DNA of 15,391 nucleotides from Pseudomonadota bacterium (GTDB taxonomy: Bacteria > Pseudomonadota > Gammaproteobacteria > Burkholderiales > Gallionellaceae). Under the pieces are notes generated by a model, which worked only from the letters and a program-made list of their open reading frames with translations, had not been told where the DNA came from and did no database searches. This document shows positions 1 to 7,495 of the stretch, one piece after another. Position 1 is the stretch's first letter; every line of letters begins with the position of its first letter. Location of the stretch: positions 1-15,391 of the forward strand of contig JAJXWG010000017.1 in the NCBI GenBank assembly GCA_021781695.1, read 5' to 3'. The position numbers and the translations under genes are program-made.

Positions 1-1877
1 TTTTTCCCGGCCAGCGCGCGTTTCACACTCTTGTCCATGCGTGACTGCGCAAAACTGACGGTCGATTCATTCAATGCCACAATCGCGCGCTTGATGACCA
101 TGTGATCAGGCGATTGCAGCACTTGCTTCAGCGCATTCATCTGCGACTCGATATGTGCGCGCTGACTCATTTCCAGCAGCTCGCCATCCTGCATCAGCGC
201 ATGCTGCACCGCATCAATCAGCTGTGTTGCTTCCGTTTCCTGTTCGCGCAGCGCGCGCGCCTGCATGTCGTCCTTTGCGTGCTGCGTGGAATCCTGCAGC
301 ATGCGAGTGATCTCCGCATCGCTCAACCCATAGGAGGGCTTGACCTCGATCGCCGCCTCAATACCGGAGCCCATTTCGCGCGCCATCACGCTGAGCAGAC
401 CGTCCGCATCCACCTGAAAGGTCACGCGGATGCGCGCAGCGCCTGCCACCATGGGCGGAATGCCGCGCAACTCGAACTTCGCAAGCGAGCGGCAATCAGC
501 CACCAGCTCGCGCTCTCCCTGCACCACATGCAGGCTCATCGCGGTCTGACCATCCTTGTAGGTGGTGAATTCCTGCGCACGCGCGGTCGGGATCGTGCTG
601 TTGCGCGGAATGATTTTCTCGACCAGGCCGCCCACGGTCTCAAGACCGAGCGACAGGGGAATCACATCGAGCAGCAACCAGTCATCTCGGCTCTGGTTTC
701 CCGCCAGAAGATTGGCCTGTATTGCAGCGCCCAGCGCCACCACCTTGTCCGGATCGAGATTGGTCAGCGGCGTCTGGCCGAAGAATTCGCCCACCGCTTG
801 TTGCACCTGCGGCATGCGCGTTGCCCCACCCACCATCACCACGCCCTTGACGTCATCGACGGCAAGCTTTGCGTCGCGCAGCGCGCGCTTCAAGGGTTGC
901 AAGGTGCGCTGTATCAGATTCTTCGACATGCTCTCGAATTCGCTCTGAGTCAGCACATTGTCTATCACTTCGCCGCCTGACAATACCGCGGTGATATGCG
1001 CCTCATCGTGTTCGGTTAGCTGTTCCTTTGCGGCTCTTGCCATAGTCAAAAGCAGGCGGGTATCTTTGGGACCCAGCGCCGAGAGCTGGTTTTTTTCCAG
1101 TATCCAGCAATAAATGCGCTGATCGAAATCATCGCCGCCCAAGGCCGAGTCGCCGTTTGCCGCGAGCACCTCGAACACGCCGCGCGACAGGCGCAGAATG
1201 GAAATATCAAAGGTTCCCCCGCCCAGATCGTACACCGCATATACGCCTTCGGATGCATTGTCGAGGCCATAGGCGATCGCCGCCGCAGTCGGTTCGTTGA
1301 GCAGACGCAACACGTTAAGTCCTGCCAGTTTTGCGGCATCCTTGGTCGCCTGACGCTGAGCATCATCGAAATAGGCCGGCACGGTGATCACAGCGCCCAC
1401 CAGTTCGCCGCCCAGCGAGGCTTCCGCCCTGGCGCGCAAGACCCTGAGAATTTCTGCGGATATTTCAACCGGGCTCTTGATACCTGCCACGGTGCGCAAT
1501 TGCACCATACCGTGCCCTGAGCCTCCTGAGGTAGGGAAGGACGAAGCAACCTCCGCAAAACGGTAAGGCAACTGGCTGATGTCGCCGACATCGGACAGCC
1601 CGCGCCCCATGAAGCGCTTGACCGATACGATGGTGTTGGCCGGATCTTCACTCTGCAATGCCTGCGCCGCTTCGCCGACAACCACTTCGCCATCAGCAAA
1701 ATAGCGCACCACGGACGGCAACATCGCGCGCCCATGCTCGTCGTTCAACACCACGCTGATGCCATTGCGCACAGAGGCCACCAGAGAATTGGTCGTGCCA
1801 AGATCTATGCCCACTGCCAGGCGATGCTGATGAGGCGCGGTGCTTAAACCGGGCTCGGAAATTTGTAATAGGGCCAT
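1..1877 (-). CDS. hscA: Fe-S assembly chaperone HscA (Hsp70 family), 3' end cut by window edge
   Basis: HscA is the specialised Hsp70 that works with HscB to release the cluster from IscU. It acts in the cytoplasm. Translation from the ATG at 1877 gives an N-terminus (MALLQISEPGLS) nearly identical to E. coli HscA. Next come the ATPase phosphate loop DLGTTNS (residues 25-31), an AYFDDAQRQ segment, DLGGGTFD, and a substrate-binding domain with IPRNSTIPTARAQEF. The frame stays open for 625 codons to the left edge and ends in RMDKSVKRALAGK, so only about 5-10 residues are missing. Compared with E. coli there are about 10 extra residues around 111-122 (ASSFPTSGGSGH), whose DNA resembles a dispersed repeat. 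It is the last isc gene visible; a ferredoxin gene (fdx) would be expected to the left. The gap to hscB is 80 nt and holds a heptad-periodic repeat. Confidence 0.96.
   Translation of the reverse strand, partial: MALLQISEPGLSTAPHQHRLAVGIDLGTTNSLVASVRNGISVVLNDEHGRAMLPSVVRYFADGEVVVGEAAQALQSEDPANTIVSVKRFMGRGLSDVGDISQLPYRFAEVASSFPTSGGSGHGMVQLRTVAGIKSPVEISAEILRVLRARAEASLGGELVGAVITVPAYFDDAQRQATKDAAKLAGLNVLRLLNEPTAAAIAYGLDNASEGVYAVYDLGGGTFDISILRLSRGVFEVLAANGDSALGGDDFDQRIYCWILEKNQLSALGPKDTRLLLTMARAAKEQLTEHDEAHITAVLSGGEVIDNVLTQSEFESMSKNLIQRTLQPLKRALRDAKLAVDDVKGVVMVGGATRMPQVQQAVGEFFGQTPLTNLDPDKVVALGAAIQANLLAGNQSRDDWLLLDVIPLSLGLETVGGLVEKIIPRNSTIPTARAQEFTTYKDGQTAMSLHVVQGERELVADCRSLAKFELRGIPPMVAGAARIRVTFQVDADGLLSVMAREMGSGIEAAIEVKPSYGLSDAEITRMLQDSTQHAKDDMQARALREQETEATQLIDAVQHALMQDGELLEMSQRAHIESQMNALKQVLQSPDHMVIKRAIVALNESTVSFAQSRMDKSVKRALAGK
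1512..1547 (-). repeat. Repeat-like in-frame insertion inside hscA
   Basis: This stretch encodes extra residues (ASSFPTSGGSGH) that are absent from E. coli HscA between the FQ/FA segment and the TVAG segment of the ATPase domain. Its minus strand carries AGGCTCAGGGCA, an exact 12-nt match to the insertion in nudB at 9395-9406. In both places TCCTTC lies just upstream. The reading frame is preserved. That it derives from a dispersed repeat is inference. A lineage-specific loop that drifted to a similar sequence is the alternative. Confidence 0.4.
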
Positions 1878-1885
1878 ATCAAGTC

Positions 1886-1956
1886 GTTGGTTGCTAGTCG
1901 CTAGTCGTTAGTGCTGAGTTTAACTAGCGTCTAATGACCAACGTCTAGCTGCTACC
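1886..1956. repeat. Degenerate heptanucleotide repeat with inverted halves, hscB-hscA gap
   Basis: On the plus strand the left half reads gttggtt, gctagtc, gctagtc, gttagtg, ctgagtt in a strict 7-nt rhythm. The right half reads aactagc, gtctaat, gaccaac, gtctagc, which are the complementary versions. The arms CGTTGGT (1885-1891) and ACCAACG (1937-1943) are perfect inverted repeats, and inner arms such as GCTAGT/ACTAGC can pair as well. In the isc mRNA this could fold into a long imperfect hairpin directly after the hscB stop codon and before the hscA start. It is not a Rho-independent terminator, because no U-tract follows. Confidence 0.6.
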
Positions 1957-1957
1957 T

Positions 1958-2494
1958 TTAATTGTCTATTTCGTCATAAGCGGAACTGATTTCTTCCGCA
2001 AGTTTTTCCATGAAACGCAGCTTGCGCACCAGCTGCGCAGCACCTGCATAATCACGCTCATCGTCTATTTTAACCGCAAGATGCGCTTCAAGCTCCCGCG
2101 TATCGTGTTTCATGCGGGATTCAAGCTGATCCAGCGCTGCAACATCGCGCAAGCGCTCTGCATCTACGACCGCTTCCCGCCATTCCATCTGGGCCATCAA
2201 AAAATCAACCGGCATCGCCGTGTTGGTTTCTTCCTGCGTATCCACGCCTTGCAGCGACAATAAATAGCGCGCCCTTTTGATCGGACTTTTCAGCGTCTGA
2301 TATGCCTCGTTAACCAGTGTGGAGCGTTGCATTGCCAGGCGTTGTTCGCTGTCAGCAAGATGCGCCGACTTGTCCGGATGAACCTCGGCCTGCAACGCGC
2401 GAAAGGACTGCTCAAGCCTGGCCGTATCCAGCCTGAAAGACGGCGCAAGCCCGAAGCGTTGGAAGTGAGTCTTTGCGGCGTCGAAGCTATGCAT
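1958..2494 (-). CDS. hscB: Fe-S assembly co-chaperone HscB (J-domain protein)
   Basis: HscB delivers IscU to HscA and stimulates the HscA ATPase. The N-terminal J domain has the diagnostic HPD at residues 39-41 (AEVHPDKSAHL), and a C-terminal helical IscU-binding domain follows, ending in SSAYDEIDN. At 178 residues it matches the family (about 170). The start chosen is ATG at 2494, which shares its A with the iscA stop (TGATG), so the genes overlap by one base and are probably translationally coupled. A TTG one codon earlier is possible but less likely. It sits between iscA and hscA in the canonical isc order. Confidence 0.95.
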   Translation of the reverse strand: MHSFDAAKTHFQRFGLAPSFRLDTARLEQSFRALQAEVHPDKSAHLADSEQRLAMQRSTLVNEAYQTLKSPIKRARYLLSLQGVDTQEETNTAMPVDFLMAQMEWREAVVDAERLRDVAALDQLESRMKHDTRELEAHLAVKIDDERDYAGAAQLVRKLRFMEKLAEEISSAYDEIDN

Positions 2495-2817
2495 CAAACC
2501 TGGAAACTTTCACCGCAGCCGCAGGAGTCCTTCACGTTCGGGTTGTTGAATTTGAATCCCTCGTTCAGCCCCTCGCGCGCATAGTCCAGCACCATTCCTT
2601 CGATATACGGCAGGCTCTTGGGATCGACCAGCACCTTTACGCCGTAACTGTCGAATTGCAGGTCATCATCGTCAGCCTCATCGGCAAATTCAAGCTTGTA
2701 CGCCATGCCGGAACAGCCGCTGGTGCGCACACCGATGCGCAGGCCGATTCCACGACCGCGTTTGGCAATGAAATTCTGCACATGTTTTGCCGCAGCTTCA
2801 GACAGAGTAACGCTCAT
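2494..2817 (-). CDS. iscA: A-type Fe-S carrier protein IscA
   Basis: IscA is a small carrier that receives or transfers iron-sulfur clusters during maturation of 4Fe-4S proteins. Its 107 residues match the E. coli protein in length. The three conserved cysteines are present: Cys35 in TSGCSGMAY, and Cys99 and Cys101 in the C-terminal CGCGESF. A strong ribosome-binding site (GGGAGG) lies just upstream of the ATG in the 12-nt gap after iscU. The stop codon overlaps the hscB start by one base. Position and motifs together leave little doubt that this is the isc-operon A-type protein rather than ErpA. Confidence 0.95.
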   Translation of the reverse strand: MSVTLSEAAAKHVQNFIAKRGRGIGLRIGVRTSGCSGMAYKLEFADEADDDDLQFDSYGVKVLVDPKSLPYIEGMVLDYAREGLNEGFKFNNPNVKDSCGCGESFQV

Positions 2818-2829
2818 AATACCTCCCGC

Positions 2830-3246
2830 TTAACAGCTGCCCGTGCAGGCCGCAGTCTCAACACTCGCGCCATGCTTGGACTTGTAATCCGCAACGGCCG
2901 CCTTGATCGCATCTTCAGCCAGTATCGAACAGTGGATTTTCACCGGCGGCAGTGCAAGCTCCTCGGCAATCTGCGTGTTCTTGATTTCGAGCGCCTGATC
3001 CACTGTCTTGCCCTTGACCCACTCGGTCACAAGCGAGCTCGAGGCAATCGCGGAACCGCATCCATAGGTCTTGAACTTGGCGTCTTCGATGATGCCGTCC
3101 TTGCCGACCTTGATCTGCAGTTTCATCACGTCGCCGCAGGCAGGTGCGCCTACCATGCCGGTTCCCAGACCCTCGTCGTCCTTGCCGAAAGAACCGACGT
3201 TGCGCGGATTTTCATAGTGATCCAGTAATTTATCGCTGTATGCCAT
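2830..3246 (-). CDS. iscU: Fe-S cluster scaffold IscU
   Basis: IscU is the scaffold on which IscS and iron build 2Fe-2S clusters before HscA/HscB-assisted transfer. Cys37 (GAPACGD), Cys63 (YGCGSA), His105 and Cys106 (KIHCS) are the cluster ligands, Asp39 is present, and LPPVK (99-103) is the HscA recognition motif. The ATG at 3246 is preferred because it gives the family N-terminus MAYSDKLLDHYENP and is preceded by AAGGAG. A longer reading frame to 3315 only translates the upstream repeat. At 138 residues it is about 10 longer than the E. coli protein; the extra tail ends in CTGSC, adding Cys134 and Cys138, which are not classical ligands. Confidence 0.97.
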   Translation of the reverse strand: MAYSDKLLDHYENPRNVGSFGKDDEGLGTGMVGAPACGDVMKLQIKVGKDGIIEDAKFKTYGCGSAIASSSLVTEWVKGKTVDQALEIKNTQIAEELALPPVKIHCSILAEDAIKAAVADYKSKHGASVETAACTGSC

Positions 3247-3262
3247 TTTGTTCTCCTTGTTA

Positions 3263-3321
3263 AGCCAATAGCCTGTGGCTCGTAGCGTGTAGCAAAAGCT
3301 ACTGGCTACCAGCAACTTGCT
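3263..3321. repeat. Degenerate heptad repeat and hairpin, iscS-iscU gap
   Basis: The dinucleotide GC recurs every 7 nt on the plus strand (3264, 3271, 3278, 3285, 3292), then after one 6-nt step again every 7 nt (3298, 3305, 3312, 3319). At its centre, GTAGC-GT-GTAGC (3282-3293), AAAA, and GCTAC-TG-GCTAC (3298-3309) form a hairpin of two 5-bp stems separated by a 2x2 internal loop. The element fills most of the 75-nt gap and stops before the iscU ribosome-binding site. It resembles the repeat in the hscB-hscA gap in its period and in its GCTA units. Confidence 0.6.
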
Positions 3322-4530
3322 TTAATGTGCAGCCCACTGCACGGTGTTCAAATCGATGCCATCCTTGTACATTTCCCAAAGCGGCGACAATTCTCGCAGC
3401 TTGTCGATCTTGCCCTTCATCAGCGCAATCACGTAGTCCACTTCCTCGGCGGTGGTGAAACGCCCCACCGTGAAGCGTATCGAGCTGTGCGCCAGTTCGT
3501 CGCTGCGGCCCAGCGCACGCAGCACATAGGAAGGCTCGAGGCTGGCCGAGGTGCACGCCGAGCCGCTCGATACGGCCACATCCTTTATCGCCATGATCAG
3601 CGATTCGCCTTCGACATAGTTGAAGCTCAAATTGAGGTTGTGCGGCACACGGTGTTCCATGTCGCCGTTGATATGCACCTCCTCCATGTCCATCAGCCCT
3701 TTTAGCAAACGGTCACGCAACATGCGTATGCGTTCGTTCTCGGTTGCCATTTCGGCTTTGGCAATGCGGAATGCCTCGCCCATGCCGACGATCTGGTGGG
3801 TGGCAAGGGTGCCTGAACGCATGCCGCGTTCGTGGCCTCCGCCGTGCATCTGCGCTTCCAGCCTCACGCGCGGCTTGCGGCGGACATAGAGAGCGCCTAT
3901 GCCTTTCGGCCCATAGGTCTTGTGCGCGGAAAACGACATCAGATCCACCTTGAGCTTTTGCAGGTCGATCACAACCTTGCCGGTTGCCTGTGCCGCATCC
4001 ACATGAAACAGGATGCCGCGCTCACGGCATATCTCGCCGATCGCTGCGATATCCTGGATCACACCGATCTCATTGTTCACCATCATGATGGAAACCAGTA
4101 TCGTGTCAGGCTGCAGCGCTGCCTTGAACTTCTCGATATCCAGAAGGCCGTTCGGTTCGGGATCGAGATAGGTTGCGGAAAAACCCTCGCGCTCAAGTTC
4201 GCGCACGGTATCGATCACCGCCTTGTGCTCGATTTTCATCGTGACAATATGTTTACCCTTGCCCTGATAGAAATGCGCCGCACCCTTGATCGCCAGGTTG
4301 TTGGACTCGGTAGCACCCGACGTCCAGACGATTTCCTTGGCATCGGCATTGACCAGGGATGCCACCTGCTCGCGCGCCAGCTCGACCGCTTCGTCGGCCT
4401 CCCAGCCAAATGCATGGGAACGGCTGGCCGGGTTGCCGAACTTCTCGGTCAGGTAAGGTATCATTTTTTCCGCAACGCGCGGATCAACCGGCGTGGTCGC
4501 GGAATAATCCATGTAAATCGGTAATTTCAT
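3322..4530 (-). CDS. iscS: Cysteine desulfurase IscS
   Basis: IscS is a pyridoxal-phosphate enzyme that converts cysteine to alanine and passes the persulfide sulfur to IscU and to tRNA and cofactor thiolation pathways. The PLP lysine is Lys204 in SFSAHKTYGPKG, and the catalytic loop cysteine is Cys326 in SSGSACTSAS. The N-terminus MKLPIYMDYSATTPVDPR and the 402-residue length match E. coli IscS (404). ATG 4530 is chosen over an in-frame TTG at 4548, because the family begins here and an AGAG-type ribosome-binding site precedes it. It lies 37 nt after iscR and 75 nt before iscU. Confidence 0.97.
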   Translation of the reverse strand: MKLPIYMDYSATTPVDPRVAEKMIPYLTEKFGNPASRSHAFGWEADEAVELAREQVASLVNADAKEIVWTSGATESNNLAIKGAAHFYQGKGKHIVTMKIEHKAVIDTVRELEREGFSATYLDPEPNGLLDIEKFKAALQPDTILVSIMMVNNEIGVIQDIAAIGEICRERGILFHVDAAQATGKVVIDLQKLKVDLMSFSAHKTYGPKGIGALYVRRKPRVRLEAQMHGGGHERGMRSGTLATHQIVGMGEAFRIAKAEMATENERIRMLRDRLLKGLMDMEEVHINGDMEHRVPHNLNLSFNYVEGESLIMAIKDVAVSSGSACTSASLEPSYVLRALGRSDELAHSSIRFTVGRFTTAEEVDYVIALMKGKIDKLRELSPLWEMYKDGIDLNTVQWAAH

Positions 4531-4567
4531 GTTCGGCTCTCTTCGCAAAAATTCGTCTTATTACAGA

Positions 4568-5023
4568 TTATCTGACAACCTGCTTGTTCATCGAAATCGC
4601 CGTCATGCCCGAACTGGGCCTTGCCTGGCCATCCACCAGCTGCTGAAGATTGACAGAGTCGAGATAGGCGTAAATTTTTTCGTTCAGGCTCATCCAGAGA
4701 TTGTGCGTAAGGCAGGGCTTGCCATCGTTGCAATCACCCTTTTCGGCACAGTGCGTTGTATCCAGCGGTTCATCCACCGCAACCACGATCTCGGCAATCT
4801 TTATCTTGCCTGCCGTTCTCGCAAGGTAATAGCCGCCGCCCGGGCCACGCACGCTTTCCACCAGGTTGTTGCGGCGCAACTTGCCAAACAGTTGCTCCAG
4901 ATAGGAAAGCGATATCTTCTGACGCTCGCTGATGGAGGCAAGCGTGACCGGCCCCCGCCCGCCGTGCAGTGCCAAATCAACCATTGCCGTCACGGCAAAA
5001 CGTCCCTTGGTAGTCAGTCTCAT
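4568..5023 (-). CDS. iscR: Fe-S sensing transcriptional regulator IscR (Rrf2 family)
   Basis: IscR is a winged-helix repressor that binds a 2Fe-2S cluster and represses the isc operon when clusters are plentiful. The N-terminal helix-turn-helix region (MRLTTKGRFAVTAMVDLALH) is followed by the ligand set Cys92, Cys98, Cys104 and His107, identical in position to E. coli IscR. ATG 5023 gives the family N-terminus and 151 residues; an upstream extension to 5080 runs into the promoter and is rejected. It is the first gene after a putative IscR-controlled promoter at 5092-5124 and precedes iscS by 37 nt. Confidence 0.96.
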   Translation of the reverse strand: MRLTTKGRFAVTAMVDLALHGGRGPVTLASISERQKISLSYLEQLFGKLRRNNLVESVRGPGGGYYLARTAGKIKIAEIVVAVDEPLDTTHCAEKGDCNDGKPCLTHNLWMSLNEKIYAYLDSVNLQQLVDGQARPSSGMTAISMNKQVVR

Positions 5024-5091
5024 GTTATTTCCAGCCCCTAAAAATTCGTTCAAAGCCGGCAATCCAGTCCTGCGGATCACCGATGCAGCGA

Positions 5092-5124
5092 ATAGTATAA
5101 TACCCGAATTTTTTAATCAACTAT
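5092..5124 (-). promoter_or_regulatory. Putative type 1 IscR box and isc promoter
   Basis: Read on the minus strand, 5124-5100 begins ATAGTTGATT and ends TTCGGGTAT. I count 22 of 25 positions agreeing with the type 1 IscR consensus as I recall it (ATASYYGACT then RWWWY then AGTCRRSTAT). A -35-like TTGATT (5120-5115) lies within the box. TACTAT (5097-5092), 17 nt further, or TATACT (5099-5094), 15 nt further, can serve as the -10. Occupancy would block RNA polymerase, as in E. coli. The box spans the cysE stop codon (5113-5115), so isc can be read both from here and by read-through from trmJ-cysE. Confidence 0.75.
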
Positions 5125-5844
5125 TTTATTTAGATGATTGGGGTCAAATTTATCGGCAGTGGCACGCTCCTCCTGCACATTCACGCCCATTTTCTCAAGA
5201 TGCTGCAATATGGAATCAATGCGCTGATCCACTGTAACACTGTGCCCTAACAGACCATGCAGCGCCTTGGCCACCGGATCGTTCTGGTTATTGCCAATGC
5301 CATACGCATCAAAGCCCGTCGACTTCTTCTTTTCCTCGTCCAGTATCCGCGCAGGAATTCCCGCAGCCGTCGCTCCTGCCGGCACATCCTTCACCACGAC
5401 TGCATTCGAGCCTATCTTGGCCCCTGCGCCTATGGTAATGGGCCCCAGTATCTTCGCCCCTGCGCCGACCACTACGCCATCGCAAAGCGTGGGATGACGC
5501 TTGCCGTGGCGCCACGATGTTCCGCCCAATGTCACGCCGTGATACAGCGTCACGTCATTGCCGATCTCCGCTGTCTCGCCTATGACCACGCCCATGCCGT
5601 GGTCGATGAAAAAGCGCTGGCCTATGGTTGCGCCAGGATGTATCTCGACTCCCGTCAGACCGCGGGTGACATAGGACAAGAAGCGAGCAAGCCATTTAAG
5701 CCTGGCATGCCACAAACGGTTGGCAAGCCTGTGGAGCAGGCGCGCGTGCAATCCCGGATAGCAGGTCAAAACCTCGAATGTATTGCGCGCTGCCGGATCG
5801 CGGTCAAATACGCTGGCAATGTCTTCCCTGATATTCTTAAACAT
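5113..5844 (-). CDS. cysE: Serine O-acetyltransferase CysE
   Basis: CysE acetylates serine with acetyl-CoA, giving O-acetylserine, the precursor of cysteine and so of IscS substrate. The C-terminal half is a left-handed beta-helix of hexapeptide repeats (for example IHPGATIG, VVVGAGAKILG, ITIGAGAKIG). Asp81-His82 (FIDHGMG) and His117 (KRHP) correspond to catalytic residues of the family. ATG 5844 gives MFKNIREDIASVF and 243 residues, the shorter form with a reduced N-terminal domain. The start overlaps the end of trmJ by 8 nt, implying translational coupling. Linkage of cysE to iscR is known from other proteobacteria such as Azotobacter. The C-terminus ends in IVD rather than the terminal Ile that binds CysK in E. 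coli. Confidence 0.93.
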   Translation of the reverse strand: MFKNIREDIASVFDRDPAARNTFEVLTCYPGLHARLLHRLANRLWHARLKWLARFLSYVTRGLTGVEIHPGATIGQRFFIDHGMGVVIGETAEIGNDVTLYHGVTLGGTSWRHGKRHPTLCDGVVVGAGAKILGPITIGAGAKIGSNAVVVKDVPAGATAAGIPARILDEEKKKSTGFDAYGIGNNQNDPVAKALHGLLGHSVTVDQRIDSILQHLEKMGVNVQEERATADKFDPNHLNKIVD

Positions 5845-6580
5845 CTTCTTCCTGCCGGTAACGTGCCTTGAGCCTGCCATTGTACTCGGTTGTCACACTC
5901 AATATGCCGCGCAGTATGTTGATTTCGTCGGATTCCAGACGCGCCCTTGCATACAGGCGGCGCAGGCGCTGCATCATGCGCTGGGGGTTCTGTGTCGTGA
6001 AAAAGCCGATTTCAAACAACGTCTTTTCCAGATGTTCCATCAGGCCTTCCACCTGCTCATGCGGAGCCGGTTGCAATGTCTGTGCAACAGGCTGAAAAAC
6101 CTCTGCTGCCACCGCAAGTTCATACGCGATCACCTGCACGGCAGCGGCCAGATTGAGCGAGGAAAAATCCTGGCTGGCAGGGATATTCACCAGGAGCTGC
6201 GCGCGGCTTGCCTCTTCGTTGGTAAGCCCGGACATCTCGGTGCCAAACAGCAATGCCACGGGATGCGTTTCGGCCTGTTGAAGCACACGCGGCATCGCCT
6301 CTCTGGGCGATGAAACTTCGTTGGATATGTCGCGCATTCTTGCCGTCATTCCGACGGTCAGCGCCACATCCCGCAACGCCTCGTCTATCGTGCCGCACAA
6401 GACCGCATTCTGCAACAAGTCGTCAGCCCCGGCCGCCATCGCGACAGCCTGTGCATCGGGAAAATGACTCGGATTGATCAGATAAAGATGCCGCAACCCC
6501 ATGGTCTTCATCGCGCGCGCGGCCGCACCAATATTGCCGGGATGGGTGGTATGGCTCAGAACAACCCTGATGTTATTCAA
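5837..6580 (-). CDS. trmJ: tRNA (cytidine/uridine-32-2'-O-)-methyltransferase TrmJ
   Basis: TrmJ is a SPOUT-fold S-adenosylmethionine enzyme that 2'-O-methylates position 32 in the tRNA anticodon loop. Three SPOUT motifs are visible: HPGNIGAAARAMKTMGL near the N-terminus, LLFGTEMSGLTNEE, and NIPASQDFSSLNLAAAVQV with IAYEL. The frame is open to a GTG at 6634, but the added residues (MCLAPYSSWNC and on) do not look like the family. The TTG at 6580 (then NNIRVVLSHTTHPGN) fits the family start best, and TTG 6598 is also possible. None has a clear ribosome-binding site, so the start is uncertain. It is the first gene of the trmJ-cysE-isc run and is divergent from suhB. Confidence 0.9.
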   Translation of the reverse strand: MNNIRVVLSHTTHPGNIGAAARAMKTMGLRHLYLINPSHFPDAQAVAMAAGADDLLQNAVLCGTIDEALRDVALTVGMTARMRDISNEVSSPREAMPRVLQQAETHPVALLFGTEMSGLTNEEASRAQLLVNIPASQDFSSLNLAAAVQVIAYELAVAAEVFQPVAQTLQPAPHEQVEGLMEHLEKTLFEIGFFTTQNPQRMMQRLRRLYARARLESDEINILRGILSVTTEYNGRLKARYRQEEDV

Positions 6581-6658
6581 ATGATTTTGTTTATACAAAG
6601 CGCAATTCCAACTAGAATACGGGGCTAGACACACCTGCTCATTAAACTAAAGGCCATT

Positions 6659-7456
6659 ATGCATCCCATGCTCAACATCGCGGTGAAAGCCGCCCGTCGC
6701 GCCGGCAATCTGATACACCGCAGCACGGACAAGATCGACCACCTCACCATCACCAAGAAATCCCATGCGGACTTTGTCAGTGAGGTCGACCGCGCTGCCG
6801 AACAGACCATCATGGAGACACTGCTGGAAGCCTATCCTGACCATGCAATTCTAGCAGAAGAGAGCGGCGTTCACGGTGAATCTGAATATGTCTGGATCAT
6901 CGACCCTCTGGATGGCACCACCAACTTCCTGCACGGCGTCCCGCAGTTTGCCGTGTCCATCGCCTTGCAGCACAGGGGCATCATCACCCAGGCGGTGATC
7001 TACGACCCGACCAAGAACGAGCTTTATACCGCGACCCGCGGTCGCGGCGCGTTCCTGAACGACAAGCGCCTGCGCGTGACCAAGCGCATCCATATGGCAG
7101 ATGCACTCATAGGCACGGGCTTCCCCTATACCCGGTTCGAACACATGGACGCCTACATCGGCATACTCAAGGACCTGATGCAGAAAACTTCAGGGCTGCG
7201 CCGCCCTGGCTCGGCAGCGCTGGATCTCGCATGGGTGGCGGCAGGACGCTATGACGGCTTCTTCGAAACCGGCCTGAAAATCTGGGATATCGCAGCTGGC
7301 ACCCTGCTTATCACCGAGGCGGGCGGCATGGTCAGCGACCTTGCAGGAGGCGACAAGTTCCTCAAGACCGGGCATATCTGCGCAGGCAATCCGAACATCC
7401 ATCCTTTGCTGCTGCAAGTCATCGCACCGCACCTGACACCGGCGCTGAAAGGCTAG
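6659..7456 (+). CDS. suhB: Inositol-1-monophosphatase family protein SuhB
   Basis: This is a magnesium-dependent, lithium-sensitive phosphatase of the inositol monophosphatase family. In E. coli SuhB also joins the Nus-factor complex that protects rRNA transcription. The metal-binding residues are visible: Glu67-Glu68 in AEESG, the DPLDGTTNF motif at 82-90 (Asp82, Asp85), and WDIAAGTLLITEAGG with Asp210. The 265 residues match the family. ATG 6659 has only a weak AAAGG upstream. The gene is divergent from trmJ, an arrangement I recall as common in proteobacteria. Two very small open frames follow on the same strand. Confidence 0.93.
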   Translation: MHPMLNIAVKAARRAGNLIHRSTDKIDHLTITKKSHADFVSEVDRAAEQTIMETLLEAYPDHAILAEESGVHGESEYVWIIDPLDGTTNFLHGVPQFAVSIALQHRGIITQAVIYDPTKNELYTATRGRGAFLNDKRLRVTKRIHMADALIGTGFPYTRFEHMDAYIGILKDLMQKTSGLRRPGSAALDLAWVAAGRYDGFFETGLKIWDIAAGTLLITEAGGMVSDLAGGDKFLKTGHICAGNPNIHPLLLQVIAPHLTPALKG

Positions 7457-7495
7457 CCGCAACGGACGCACCGCAAGAAAGCGATCCGTGTCGTG

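Noticed and set aside
102..980. Long plus-strand open frame (292 codons) at the left end
   Set aside because: It is antisense to hscA, whose minus-strand frame is continuous and has all Hsp70 motifs. The plus-strand product is His/Arg-rich, as expected from a shadow frame of GC-rich coding DNA.
6581..6658. Divergent promoters between trmJ and suhB
   Set aside because: TAGAAT (6613-6618, plus) and TATTCT (6620-6615, minus) could be -10 elements, but neither has a convincing -35 at the right spacing, so I do not list them as features.
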